Position numbers and translations under genes: made by a program. 64,000 nucleotides of DNA, from the NCBI GenBank assembly GCA_934120265.1, contig CAKOTU010000003.1:1-64000 (forward strand), written 5' to 3'. The notes under the pieces are model-generated. The model was given only the letters and a program-made list of their open reading frames with translations, ran no database searches and was not told the origin of the DNA. Position 1 is the stretch's first letter. Each line of letters starts with the position of its first letter. This document shows, in pieces, positions 17,430-25,632 of this stretch. This DNA is from an uncultured Bacilli bacterium. Its GTDB lineage: Bacteria; Bacillota_I; Bacilli_A; RF39; UBA660.

Positions 17430-17765
17430 ATGACTTTAGCTACTTACGTAGGTTGTGGTGGAATAATACCACATATGAATTCAACTATTCCTCGTTTAAC
17501 AAGTTTAGTTGTCGATTTAATTAAAATTGGAGTTCCAGTATTATTGATTATATTTGGAATGTTAGACTTAGGAAAAGCTGTAATGGCACAAAAAGAAGAC
17601 GAAATAAAGAAATCACAGCAAATGTTCTTCAAGAGACTTTTATCAGCGGCATTAGTATTCTTTGTGTTTGTAATTGTTGAATTAGTATTCAATATAGTTG
17701 CAAGAGATGAAAAAGCTGGTATTTGGAATTGTGTTAATTGCTTTATAAACAACCAATGTTCATAA
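17430..17765 (+). CDS. VirB2/TrbC-like pilin-type protein 2 (group A)
   Basis: 111 residues. ATG 17430 is preferred over the adjacent TTG at 17427 (AGTAGG lies at 17415-17420). It is nearly identical to its neighbour through the core GMLDLGKAVMAQKEDEIKK and differs in the N-terminal ten residues and the C-terminal tail (IWNCVNCFINNQCS). Same two-helix topology with flanking Cys. A strong terminator follows. This is a tandem duplication that has kept the hairpin and changed the exposed ends, which suggests two pilin isoforms. Confidence 0.7.
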   Translation: MTLATYVGCGGIIPHMNSTIPRLTSLVVDLIKIGVPVLLIIFGMLDLGKAVMAQKEDEIKKSQQMFFKRLLSAALVFFVFVIVELVFNIVARDEKAGIWNCVNCFINNQCS

Positions 17766-17781
17766 AACATAATAAAATGCT

Positions 17782-17818
17782 AAAAAATAATAAATTCTTA
17801 TTTATTATTTTTTTTTTA
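17782..17818 (+). terminator. Terminator after VirB2-like pair
   Basis: 14-bp perfect A/T stem (AAAAAATAATAAAT / ATTTATTATTTTTT) around TCTT, then T tract. It separates the abundant pilin-type genes from the T4SS channel genes. Confidence 0.75.
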
Positions 17819-17820
17819 TG

Positions 17821-17829
17821 TGATATACT
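17821..17829 (+). promoter_or_regulatory. Extended -10 promoter for the virB6-virD4 operon
   Basis: TGATATACT directly after the terminator, 66 bases before the VirB6-like start. The 5' leader of about 60 bases is longer than most here. Confidence 0.5.
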
Positions 17830-17894
17830 GTACTTAGTATAAGTGTGAGTAGCTTTTTGCGTGCTTTAATAACTTGTGAAAGGGTGTTTATTTA

Positions 17895-19931
17895 ATGGTA
17901 TCATTGTTATTCTTGTTTATTAAACAATTATTTTCTTTTATTGATAAAATGGTTATTTTTGTTATAAAATATTTATATCAATTAATTGTTGCAATTGCAG
18001 ATACAAATGTTTTTGGTAATTTAATTTATGATTATTTGGGAAGAATTTATATGTTCTTGTCAGTTTTTATGGTATTTAAGTTGTCAATATCAATTATAAA
18101 TTATGTTATAAATCCAGATGCACTTTCTGATAAGAGTAAAGGGTTTGGTAAATTAATAACAAATGTAGTTATCTCTTTGATATTGTTAGCAATAACACCT
18201 AACTTATTTAACATGGCTTTTAACTTACAAACAGATATTTTGAATAGTAATGCAATCTATCAAATTATTACGGGTAAAAAATTAGCGACTGTAACTAAAA
18301 AAAACAATGAAAAGACATTAACATTATATGAAAACGCAAGAGCTAGTGCAGAACAAATTGCTTTTGGAGTTTATAGTGGTTTCGTTTATCAAGTAGAAGG
18401 TGAAGATAGTGACGATCCTTCTAAAACAGGAGACGCATTTGGTGCGTATTGCGAAGAAAAAGATGTTGCAAATGGTTGCGGAAAAACAGTTAACGGAAAG
18501 TTTGTTGAGCATGTTTGTGGGAATACAACATGTTTACTTGATGGCGATACAGTAACTAATTCAAATAATAAGTACTGGTGGTTGATTTCAACTGCTTGTG
18601 GATGTGTAGTGGTATACATTCTTTTAGGATTCTGTATTGATACAGCAGTTCGTAGTGTAAAATTAGGATTCTTACAAATAATTGCTCCTATTCCAATTAT
18701 GCTTAGAATGGATCCAAGTGGTAAAGATGATAAATTTCAAAAGTGGTTACAAGAAACTATAAAAACTTTTATAAGTTTATTTATAAGATTAGCTGCTTTA
18801 TTCTTTGCAACAGAAATAATAAGAACAGTAATGACTCCAAACAATGGGACTATGACTTCCTATGCTGGTGCTACTCAAGTTGGTGGTGGAGGACTAACTG
18901 GAGTCTTTGTACAAGTGTTTATCGTAATAGGCTGTTTATTATTTGCTAAACAATTCCCACAACTACTTAGTGATATATTAGGAATTAAATTAGATGGTGA
19001 TGGATTTAGCCTTAAGAAGAAAATGGGAGGTATTCCTGGTTTAGGTGCTGCTAAGGTGATAGGCGCTGGAGCTCTAGGCTTTGCTGGTGGAGCTGCAGCT
19101 AACGCTTATGCTGGAATTAAAGGTTGGGATAAAACAAAAGGTTTTTGGAGTAATGCCAATCGTTTAGGTAATAGTATGGCTACAGGAGCATTTAGTGGTG
19201 CTTTCAGAGGTGCTAGATCAAATGAAAAAAATATGTTTAAAGCAGCTGGTGCTGGAGTAAAAGGCTCTGTTGATGCTAGAAACTTAAGAGCTGAAAGAAA
19301 TGCAACTGGCGATGGTGGAATAAAAGGCTGGGGTTCTAGACGTATTGCTGGACTTGATAAATTTGCAGGTGTGACAAATGATGATACTGCAAAAATAGCT
19401 GCACAAAGACAATTTGGTGAGGACTTATGGAACAAAGTTAATTCTAAAGCGAAAGGATACGAATCAAAATATTCTATGGGCGGTAATATAGGTTCTGATT
19501 TTGGTAAAGCATGGAAGACGGCTGATGATGCCAAAGATTATAGAAATAAAATTAATTCACAATTAAGCATGGCTAGAAGTGATTTTCAGGCTGGAAAAGA
19601 AATAAGCTGGGGTGATAAAAAAGGAGCTGCTGCAATAGCTGCTTTAGAGGTAGAAAGTGCTAAAGCATCAGCTGCATACGATAAGGCATCAGCCGACTTT
19701 AAAGAATTAAGAAGTATGCAGGAACATAAAACTGAGGCTACATATTATGATGCTTATAACGCTGCAGATGATAGACACAGTGCTGAAAGCTACGCTAACA
19801 AGACGGTTACTGAATACTCATCATCAGACTCTCCTGCTTCAGCTCCTCAACATGGTCCTAATGGCAAAGGTGATCCTGTTGCTGGAAGACCAAATCCTAA
19901 TACAAGTCGAAAAAAACAAAGAAGAAGATAA
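17895..19931 (+). CDS. VirB6/TrbL-like T4SS channel protein
   Basis: 678 residues. About seven hydrophobic segments lie in the first 360 residues (including LFIKQLFSFIDKMVIFVIKY, YILLGFCIDTAVRSVKLGFL, TFISLFIRLAALFFATEIIR and VFIVIGCLLFAKQF). A Cys-rich exposed loop (YCEEKDVANGCGK...VCGNTTC, about 180-215) lies between the third and fourth. The segment IIAPIPIMLRMDPSG matches the central VirB6/TrbL pattern. A cytoplasmic Gly/Ala/Lys-rich region of more than 300 residues follows and ends in RKKQRRR. VirB6 is the polytopic core of the translocation channel. It opens the operon with PrgI-, VirB4- and VirD4-like genes. Confidence 0.82.
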   Translation: MVSLLFLFIKQLFSFIDKMVIFVIKYLYQLIVAIADTNVFGNLIYDYLGRIYMFLSVFMVFKLSISIINYVINPDALSDKSKGFGKLITNVVISLILLAITPNLFNMAFNLQTDILNSNAIYQIITGKKLATVTKKNNEKTLTLYENARASAEQIAFGVYSGFVYQVEGEDSDDPSKTGDAFGAYCEEKDVANGCGKTVNGKFVEHVCGNTTCLLDGDTVTNSNNKYWWLISTACGCVVVYILLGFCIDTAVRSVKLGFLQIIAPIPIMLRMDPSGKDDKFQKWLQETIKTFISLFIRLAALFFATEIIRTVMTPNNGTMTSYAGATQVGGGGLTGVFVQVFIVIGCLLFAKQFPQLLSDILGIKLDGDGFSLKKKMGGIPGLGAAKVIGAGALGFAGGAAANAYAGIKGWDKTKGFWSNANRLGNSMATGAFSGAFRGARSNEKNMFKAAGAGVKGSVDARNLRAERNATGDGGIKGWGSRRIAGLDKFAGVTNDDTAKIAAQRQFGEDLWNKVNSKAKGYESKYSMGGNIGSDFGKAWKTADDAKDYRNKINSQLSMARSDFQAGKEISWGDKKGAAAIAALEVESAKASAAYDKASADFKELRSMQEHKTEATYYDAYNAADDRHSAESYANKTVTEYSSSDSPASAPQHGPNGKGDPVAGRPNPNTSRKKQRRR

Positions 19932-19948
19932 AAAGGGTGTGATAATAA

Positions 19949-20269
19949 ATGAATCAATTTTTGATACCAGCAAACTCAAAGAAGTCAATGTTAATCTTTG
20001 GTTTGTTCAATGTAACTGATTTGATAATATTTGGAACTGGGATAGCGGTAACATTAATTTTGTTACCGATTCTCCCTATTAGTAATTGGTTGTTTGCAAC
20101 GATCGCTGTGGCACCTGCTGCAGTAACAGGATTTCTTGTATTTCCTATTGCAAATTATCATAATGTAAGAACTTTTATTAAATCAATGTGGAATTTCTAC
20201 ACTAGTAGAAGAGTTTATTATTGGAAAGGTTGGTGTTTTAGCAATGGCGAAGAAAAAGCCGATAAGTAG
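19949..20269 (+). CDS. PrgI-like (VirB3-type) T4SS protein
   Basis: 106 residues. IPANSKK at the N terminus, two closely spaced membrane helices (about 20-60), then the conserved end FPIANYHNVRTFIKSMWNFYTSRRVYYWKGW, which is the PrgI family signature. PrgI/VirB3 proteins anchor VirB4 to the membrane. It lies just before the VirB4 genes and overlaps the first by 26 bases, in the order usual for Gram-positive conjugation systems. AAAGGGTGTGAT precedes the start. Confidence 0.85.
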   Translation: MNQFLIPANSKKSMLIFGLFNVTDLIIFGTGIAVTLILLPILPISNWLFATIAVAPAAVTGFLVFPIANYHNVRTFIKSMWNFYTSRRVYYWKGWCFSNGEEKADK

Positions 20270-20792
20270 ATATACTGTTGATAATATTCCTATCAAGAGT
20301 ATAACGAATGGAGTTATTATTTTAAATAACAATTTAAAAGTTACAGGGATTAAGATAATGCCTAGAAATATTTTTATCTTAGATCAAGATATGCAAGATA
20401 GTATTATATCTAATTTAAAGAATGTATATAATATGATTGATTATGAATTTTGGGTTATAGCTGCTGATAGACCAGTAGATATAAATGTTTATTTATCACA
20501 ATTACAACTTTTATATAACAATGTTCAAGACAATGCTAGAAGAAAATTAATTGTAGATGATATTAATAAAGCTAATATGTTTATGAGCAATAATGTTGTT
20601 GATACTGAATACTACTTATTGTTTAAAGAAAAGGATTCAGAGTTAATTCAAAAGAGAATTCGTACATTGATTAATAGTTTTGCTGGTGCAGGGTTAACTT
20701 GCAGGCAAACAACAAATGATGATTTAAGAATTATTCTTGATAATTTCTTAAATGGTGGACAAACTACTACGTTTGGGACGGTGATGAGTTAA
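20244..20792 (+). CDS. VirB4 N-terminal domain encoded as a separate protein
   Basis: 182 residues. It begins inside the prgI-like gene and ends in a TAATG overlap with the ATPase gene. The sequence (PIKSITNGVIILNNNLKVTGIKIMPRN, then DYEFWVIAADRPVDINVYLSQLQLLY) reads as the N-terminal CagE/TrbE/VirB4 domain that normally precedes the ATPase in one polypeptide. It ends with a Gly/Thr-rich linker. The two chains together (776 residues) equal one ordinary VirB4. The junction is a clean stop-start, not a frameshift scar, so the split looks functional. Confidence 0.75.
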   Translation: MAKKKPISRYTVDNIPIKSITNGVIILNNNLKVTGIKIMPRNIFILDQDMQDSIISNLKNVYNMIDYEFWVIAADRPVDINVYLSQLQLLYNNVQDNARRKLIVDDINKANMFMSNNVVDTEYYLLFKEKDSELIQKRIRTLINSFAGAGLTCRQTTNDDLRIILDNFLNGGQTTTFGTVMS

Positions 20793-22576
20793 TGGATGTT
20801 AAAGCACAAGTAGCGCCTAAGGGTTTAGAATTTAGAGCAAGTGATTTTGTTATTAGTGATAAATGGGCAACTATATTAACTGTTGTTTCTTATCCAAAAT
20901 TTATTGGTCCAGGTTATTTGGCATCTTTAACTAGTATGTCTGGGATTAAGGTGGTTATTAAACATATTCCTCTACCATTTAGTGTTATTACTAAGATGTT
21001 AAATAAGGAAATAGCTGATTTAAAGCAAAGATATCAAGAAGAAAATGATAAAACTATTCAAGAGAGGATTCGTCAAGATTATGAATCATTAGAGTATTTT
21101 ATTCAACAATTAGCTTCAACTCAATCTAAAATATATGATTTTCAAATGCATATTATGGTAACTGCAGATTCTGAAGAAGAATTAGTTAATAAAAAAATGC
21201 AAGTTAAGAACTATTTAGAAGCTATGGAAATGAGAGCATTCCCATTACGCTTTGAACAAGAAAAAGTTCTTAAATCAATTTTACCTATATATAGTAAGCA
21301 AGATATTGAAGATAGAATAGGTACTCCTATTCCAGCTCCAACAATTGCGGCTATGTATCCATTTATTTTTGATAGTATCAAAGATCCAGGATTATCTACA
21401 TTATTAGGTGTTGATTTCTCTGGTGGTGTTATTCTATTTAATCAATTTTTATATCAAATAAAGAAAGAACATAATAGAAACAACGCTAACTTAATTATAT
21501 TGGGTACTTCTGGTAGTGGTAAATCTACAGCTGCTAAATTAATGATTAGATCTCATATTCGTAATAATAATCAAATTGTTATTATTGACCCAGAGGGTGA
21601 ATTTGAAGAAATGACTAAAATGTATGGTGGAGACTTTATCGATTTAGGTAAAGGTGGAGAATTTGGTATGATTAATCCACTTGAAGTAGTAGTAGATGCA
21701 GATGAAGAAGAAATTGCACAAGGTTTGGGATATACAGTATTAACTCGTACTATTCAAACTGTAAAAGCATTCTTAAAATACTATGATCCTAGTATTACTG
21801 AAGATACAATTAATATGTTTAGTGAAGTACTACAAGATACTTACAGAAGATTTGGTATTAGTTTTAATTCTGATTTTACAACGTTTAAATCAAGCGATTT
21901 TCCAACTTTCAGAGATGTATATGCAACTATTGTTGGTAAAATAAGAGCAATGGTTGAAAAAACACATGAACGTGATGTTTTGGAAATGTTGGAATTAAAA
22001 ATTAGACCGTTAATTAAAGAATTGCAATACTATTTCGATGGTCATACAACAATATCTCCAAAGAGTGATTTTATTGTATTTAATATAAGAGAGCTTATGA
22101 ATGCAGATTCTAACATTAGAAATGCTTTATTCTTTAACGTATTAAAATATGCATGGGGATTAACACTTGATTCAAGTATTAACACTGTATTAATGGTTGA
22201 TGAAGCTCACGTTTTATTAAGTGGAAATAACACTTTAGGTGCTGATTTCTTAGCACAAGTTCAAAGACGTGCTCGTAAGTATAACACAGGTACAATAATA
22301 ATTACACAACAGCCTAGTGACTTTAGTGATCCAGGTGTTATAACTCAAGGTAAGGCTATATTTGACAATGCTTCTTATTATCTTGTGATGGGACTTAAGA
22401 AACAAGCTGTTGAAGATTTGGCTAAATTAATTGATTTAAATGATAACGAAAAAGAAAGTATAAAAAAATATAATCAAGGTGAAGCATTATTTGTTTGCGG
22501 TAGCCGAAGAATGAGAATAAACATAATTGCAACAGAACAAGAATTAGATTCATTTGGTTCTGGCGGTGGTTTATAG
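20792..22576 (+). CDS. VirB4/TraE-like T4SS ATPase
   Basis: 594 residues. Motor ATPase of conjugation-type T4SS. It starts in the stop of the upstream N-domain gene (TAATG). Residues 1-200 complete the N-terminal domain; Walker A GTSGSGKST is near residues 238-246, and Walker B with the DEAH-like MVDEAHVLL is near 467-475. IITQQPSDFSD and QGEALFVCG follow in the typical VirB4 order. It is expected to work with PrgI- and VirB6-like proteins at the membrane base. Confidence 0.93.
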   Translation: MDVKAQVAPKGLEFRASDFVISDKWATILTVVSYPKFIGPGYLASLTSMSGIKVVIKHIPLPFSVITKMLNKEIADLKQRYQEENDKTIQERIRQDYESLEYFIQQLASTQSKIYDFQMHIMVTADSEEELVNKKMQVKNYLEAMEMRAFPLRFEQEKVLKSILPIYSKQDIEDRIGTPIPAPTIAAMYPFIFDSIKDPGLSTLLGVDFSGGVILFNQFLYQIKKEHNRNNANLIILGTSGSGKSTAAKLMIRSHIRNNNQIVIIDPEGEFEEMTKMYGGDFIDLGKGGEFGMINPLEVVVDADEEEIAQGLGYTVLTRTIQTVKAFLKYYDPSITEDTINMFSEVLQDTYRRFGISFNSDFTTFKSSDFPTFRDVYATIVGKIRAMVEKTHERDVLEMLELKIRPLIKELQYYFDGHTTISPKSDFIVFNIRELMNADSNIRNALFFNVLKYAWGLTLDSSINTVLMVDEAHVLLSGNNTLGADFLAQVQRRARKYNTGTIIITQQPSDFSDPGVITQGKAIFDNASYYLVMGLKKQAVEDLAKLIDLNDNEKESIKKYNQGEALFVCGSRRMRINIIATEQELDSFGSGGGL

Positions 22577-22605
22577 AAATTAATTAGTAACGGTGGTGAT
22601 GTTGC

Positions 22606-24846
22606 TTGAATAATAAAAATATAGTTGGTAATGGCAGTAAAGCAACATTACCAGGTGGTCAAAAATTATCTGATAAGATTCAAGAAAATAAAACAAAACA
22701 AAGTTTAAATAACAATATTAATGGTAGTAATCTAAATGAAAATGTTGATGCTACTAAATCTTCCAAGGGTAACGAAGAAAATGGTGAAAATAAAAAAAGT
22801 AAATTAGATAATGTTACACAGCAGGCAGGAACTGAAGCTGCTCGTACTGCGCTTAAAGCGTTTGCAGCTTCAGCGCCATATACAGCTTGGATACCTAAGG
22901 GAATAAGAGATAAAATTGTAGACAAAGTAGTAGATAGTAAACTTGGACAAGAAGCAATTGAAAAACAAGGTAAAAAATTAAAGAGGAAAGTTGTTCTTGC
23001 TTTGGTAGGAGCTGTTGGAGCAACTCTTTTGCAAACGTTTCTAATTTGTGCTATTGTGGCAGCTATTTTGAGTCCAGTAGCGGCAATAAAAGATGCTTTA
23101 GGGAATGTTGGAGATTTCTTTGTAAGTGTTTGGAATATTTTTAGATATGGAGAGTTTTGTTCTAGTGAAGAAGCATGTCAAGAAAAATTAAGTAACAAGT
23201 ACTATGAAAAACTTGACTCTAAGGTTGAAGATGCTTTTGGAAATTGTGAACAAATAGATACACAACAAGTTAAAGATTTAATTACAGGTACTATTTTTTA
23301 CGATCAAATGACTTATGATTCTAAATATCAAGATTATCAAGGTAAATCTGATGACTCTAAAAAAGATGATAATGCCGAAGATGATGATGCTGGGGATGAT
23401 TCACTGGTAGAAACAAATAAAGGCGGTTATTTTGACTATCGTGGTAAAAGGGGAAAAATTGGAGGTTTGGTTGATAAGTTAAAAAGTGGTGATTCAAATA
23501 GCTGTATATTGAATTCTTATACCTACCGTAATCATTTAACCAACAAGTATGTAGAAGAAAATTATGGCTATGTTTTAATTGGACATTATAAAGATGATGT
23601 AGAAGGTAAGTTAACAATAGATGAAGTTGTTAATGAAATAATGATGATAGGTGGATTTGAAAATAAAGGTTCAAACGGTAGTTGTTCAAGTTCTTGTTCA
23701 TATAATATTGATGGCGAATCAATAAGTGAATTAAAAGTTAGATTAATTAACGGTGTGTATTCTGATTCACCTGGAACACCTATTGAAGGTGAGGAGTTAG
23801 TTCCTTTCGAAAAATATATTTTAGGTGTAGTATATGCTGAAGTTGGAAGTGGAGCTGCAGATGAGGTACTTAAAGTTCAAGCTATAGCTGCCAGATCATT
23901 TGCCCTTAGTAGAGCAAAAGTTATGGGTGGCGCTTTAGGTAGAGGAATAACTCAAGAAGATGGTGTATGGATTTTAACATTAGTTAACTCAACAGAGGAT
24001 CAAGTTTATTGTGATCCTGATAGAGGCTGCTCGAAAGAAAGTGGTGTTAATTCTACTGTTTATTCTGATCCTGATAAGTATGAAAAATATAAGGGTCCAT
24101 TATCCGCAGATGAAAGAATTCGCTCTGTTGTAGCTGAGGTAGCTGGTAAAGTTGTTTTAGATGCAAATGGTCAAATTATAAATACTGGTTATAGAAGTAC
24201 AAATCAGAATAGTTGGGCAGAGAAAGCCGCTGAAGGTAAAGATTATACAGTTATTTTAAGAGAAGATTATCCTGATTTCAATACTATTGATGATGGAAAT
24301 TGTTCTTCATTATGTAGCTTGGCAATAGGACCTTTTACAGAATGGAAGCAAACGAGTTGGCCTGATGTATATATGAATAATCTTAGCCTTGCAAAAGCTG
24401 GATGCTTAACTGTATCTGTTTGTATGCAACTAGCAAGAAGTGGTGTTGCCCCAGCTTTAGAAGGTGGTTTTAACCCAGCAACATTTGTTAATGCATATAG
24501 AGAAAAGTTATACAATGGCCAGGATGAATGGGCTTGGAATGGAATATCAAAAGTAGTACCGCAATTTCAATATGATTCTAGTTATAAATTAACTGGTATG
24601 CAAGGTCTGAGTGATGAGGAGCAACGCAATAGATTAATGAAAGGTATTAATGCTGGTTGTTATTATGTTGTAGAAGTAAAAAGCTACTATAAGGGTCAAC
24701 ACTGGGTTGCTGTAGATACAATAAAAGACGGTGAAATATATATTATGGATCCATCTTCAAACTGTAAAATTTTAAGCCAATGCGTAGCTAGTACTGGTGC
24801 TAAATATCGTATAAGTATAGCACAGTGTTATAGAGTAGTTAGATAG
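22606..24846 (+). CDS. SpoIID-domain plus C39-like peptidase membrane protein (T4SS wall-processing enzyme)
   Basis: 746 residues, TTG start at 22606 set by GGTGG at 22592 and a stop upstream in frame. Order: Asn/Lys-rich cytoplasmic region (1-75), basic segment, membrane helix (about 130-155), acidic linker with Cys, SpoIID/LytB domain (about 390-560; EKYILGVVYAEVGSG...KVQAIAARSFALSRA, including the conserved Glu), and a C39-type domain (about 568-731) with Cys 600 (AGCLTVS), His 699 (GQHWVAVD) and Asp 715 (IMDPSS). SpoIID enzymes are lytic transglycosylases; C39_2 domains are thiol hydrolases. By position it replaces VirB1/CwlT wall hydrolases. Substrate of the second domain is unknown. Confidence 0.8.
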   Translation: MNNKNIVGNGSKATLPGGQKLSDKIQENKTKQSLNNNINGSNLNENVDATKSSKGNEENGENKKSKLDNVTQQAGTEAARTALKAFAASAPYTAWIPKGIRDKIVDKVVDSKLGQEAIEKQGKKLKRKVVLALVGAVGATLLQTFLICAIVAAILSPVAAIKDALGNVGDFFVSVWNIFRYGEFCSSEEACQEKLSNKYYEKLDSKVEDAFGNCEQIDTQQVKDLITGTIFYDQMTYDSKYQDYQGKSDDSKKDDNAEDDDAGDDSLVETNKGGYFDYRGKRGKIGGLVDKLKSGDSNSCILNSYTYRNHLTNKYVEENYGYVLIGHYKDDVEGKLTIDEVVNEIMMIGGFENKGSNGSCSSSCSYNIDGESISELKVRLINGVYSDSPGTPIEGEELVPFEKYILGVVYAEVGSGAADEVLKVQAIAARSFALSRAKVMGGALGRGITQEDGVWILTLVNSTEDQVYCDPDRGCSKESGVNSTVYSDPDKYEKYKGPLSADERIRSVVAEVAGKVVLDANGQIINTGYRSTNQNSWAEKAAEGKDYTVILREDYPDFNTIDDGNCSSLCSLAIGPFTEWKQTSWPDVYMNNLSLAKAGCLTVSVCMQLARSGVAPALEGGFNPATFVNAYREKLYNGQDEWAWNGISKVVPQFQYDSSYKLTGMQGLSDEEQRNRLMKGINAGCYYVVEVKSYYKGQHWVAVDTIKDGEIYIMDPSSNCKILSQCVASTGAKYRISIAQCYRVVR

Positions 24847-24857
24847 GAGGAAAGAAA

Positions 24858-25631
24858 ATGAGTAAAAAACAAATATTTCTTTTATGTATAGTAGTAATTG
24901 TTATTATAGCGTTAGGTTCTTTCCTCTTTATAAAAACAGAAGAAAAAAAATCTTACAGTTTATATTTATTTACTGGTGAGACAAAAATGGTTAAGTGGTA
25001 TTATAACGATAGTAAATGGTATATAGTTAATACTAATGAGAAGTTGTCTGATCCATTTGATGTATACAGTAATGGTAAGTATGTAGGAAACTATGATTTA
25101 GTTTATAATAATAAATGGTATTATTTTGATGAGTATAATAAAAATGTTCAAATAGATGGTATAAAATTTATGATTAATACAAACTATAATTTTACCTCTT
25201 ATGCATTTAATGTGGATTATAAAAAAAATGATGATTTAGCTGAGAAGCTTGCTGATCAGTTAAATATAAATTATAATAAATTTACTTATAATTTAAAAAC
25301 ATTTAAAATTTCAAATAATAATAAGTTAGAAACAATATATGCTGTTGACTTTTATGAAAAAGATGATGAGTATGCAAGTTTTGGACCTAGTTATACAGCC
25401 GTTTTTAATATATTAAATAATAAAATAAGTATTATAAAATATTTGGAATTTTCACAATCTAATAAAGATTATTGTAGTTTGAATGTAGATGGTGTATTTA
25501 GATTTGAAAATGATAATAATAAAATTTTATTATCTTGTACATATTTTGATCAAATACCATCGGATTATTATCTTTATGAAAGTAATAAAAATAATTATGA
25601 ATTAATTGTTGATAGTAAAGGAGGGGTATAA
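24858..25631 (+). CDS. Bitopic envelope protein in T4SS operon, unassigned
   Basis: 257 residues. An N-terminal uncleaved-type helix (about 6-25) is followed by a polar extracytoplasmic region of 230 residues rich in Tyr, Asn and Lys, mostly predicted beta. AGGAGG precedes the start, and it lies one base before the virD4-like gene. Position and topology would fit a VirB8/TcpC-like assembly factor, but no sequence similarity is apparent, so the role is only a guess. Confidence 0.5.
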   Translation: MSKKQIFLLCIVVIVIIALGSFLFIKTEEKKSYSLYLFTGETKMVKWYYNDSKWYIVNTNEKLSDPFDVYSNGKYVGNYDLVYNNKWYYFDEYNKNVQIDGIKFMINTNYNFTSYAFNVDYKKNDDLAEKLADQLNINYNKFTYNLKTFKISNNNKLETIYAVDFYEKDDEYASFGPSYTAVFNILNNKISIIKYLEFSQSNKDYCSLNVDGVFRFENDNNKILLSCTYFDQIPSDYYLYESNKNNYELIVDSKGGV

Positions 25632-25632
25632 A

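Noticed and set aside
19106..19534. 142-codon minus-strand ORF inside the VirB6-like gene
   Set aside because: Antisense shadow of an Ala/Gly/Lys-rich region, no start signals.
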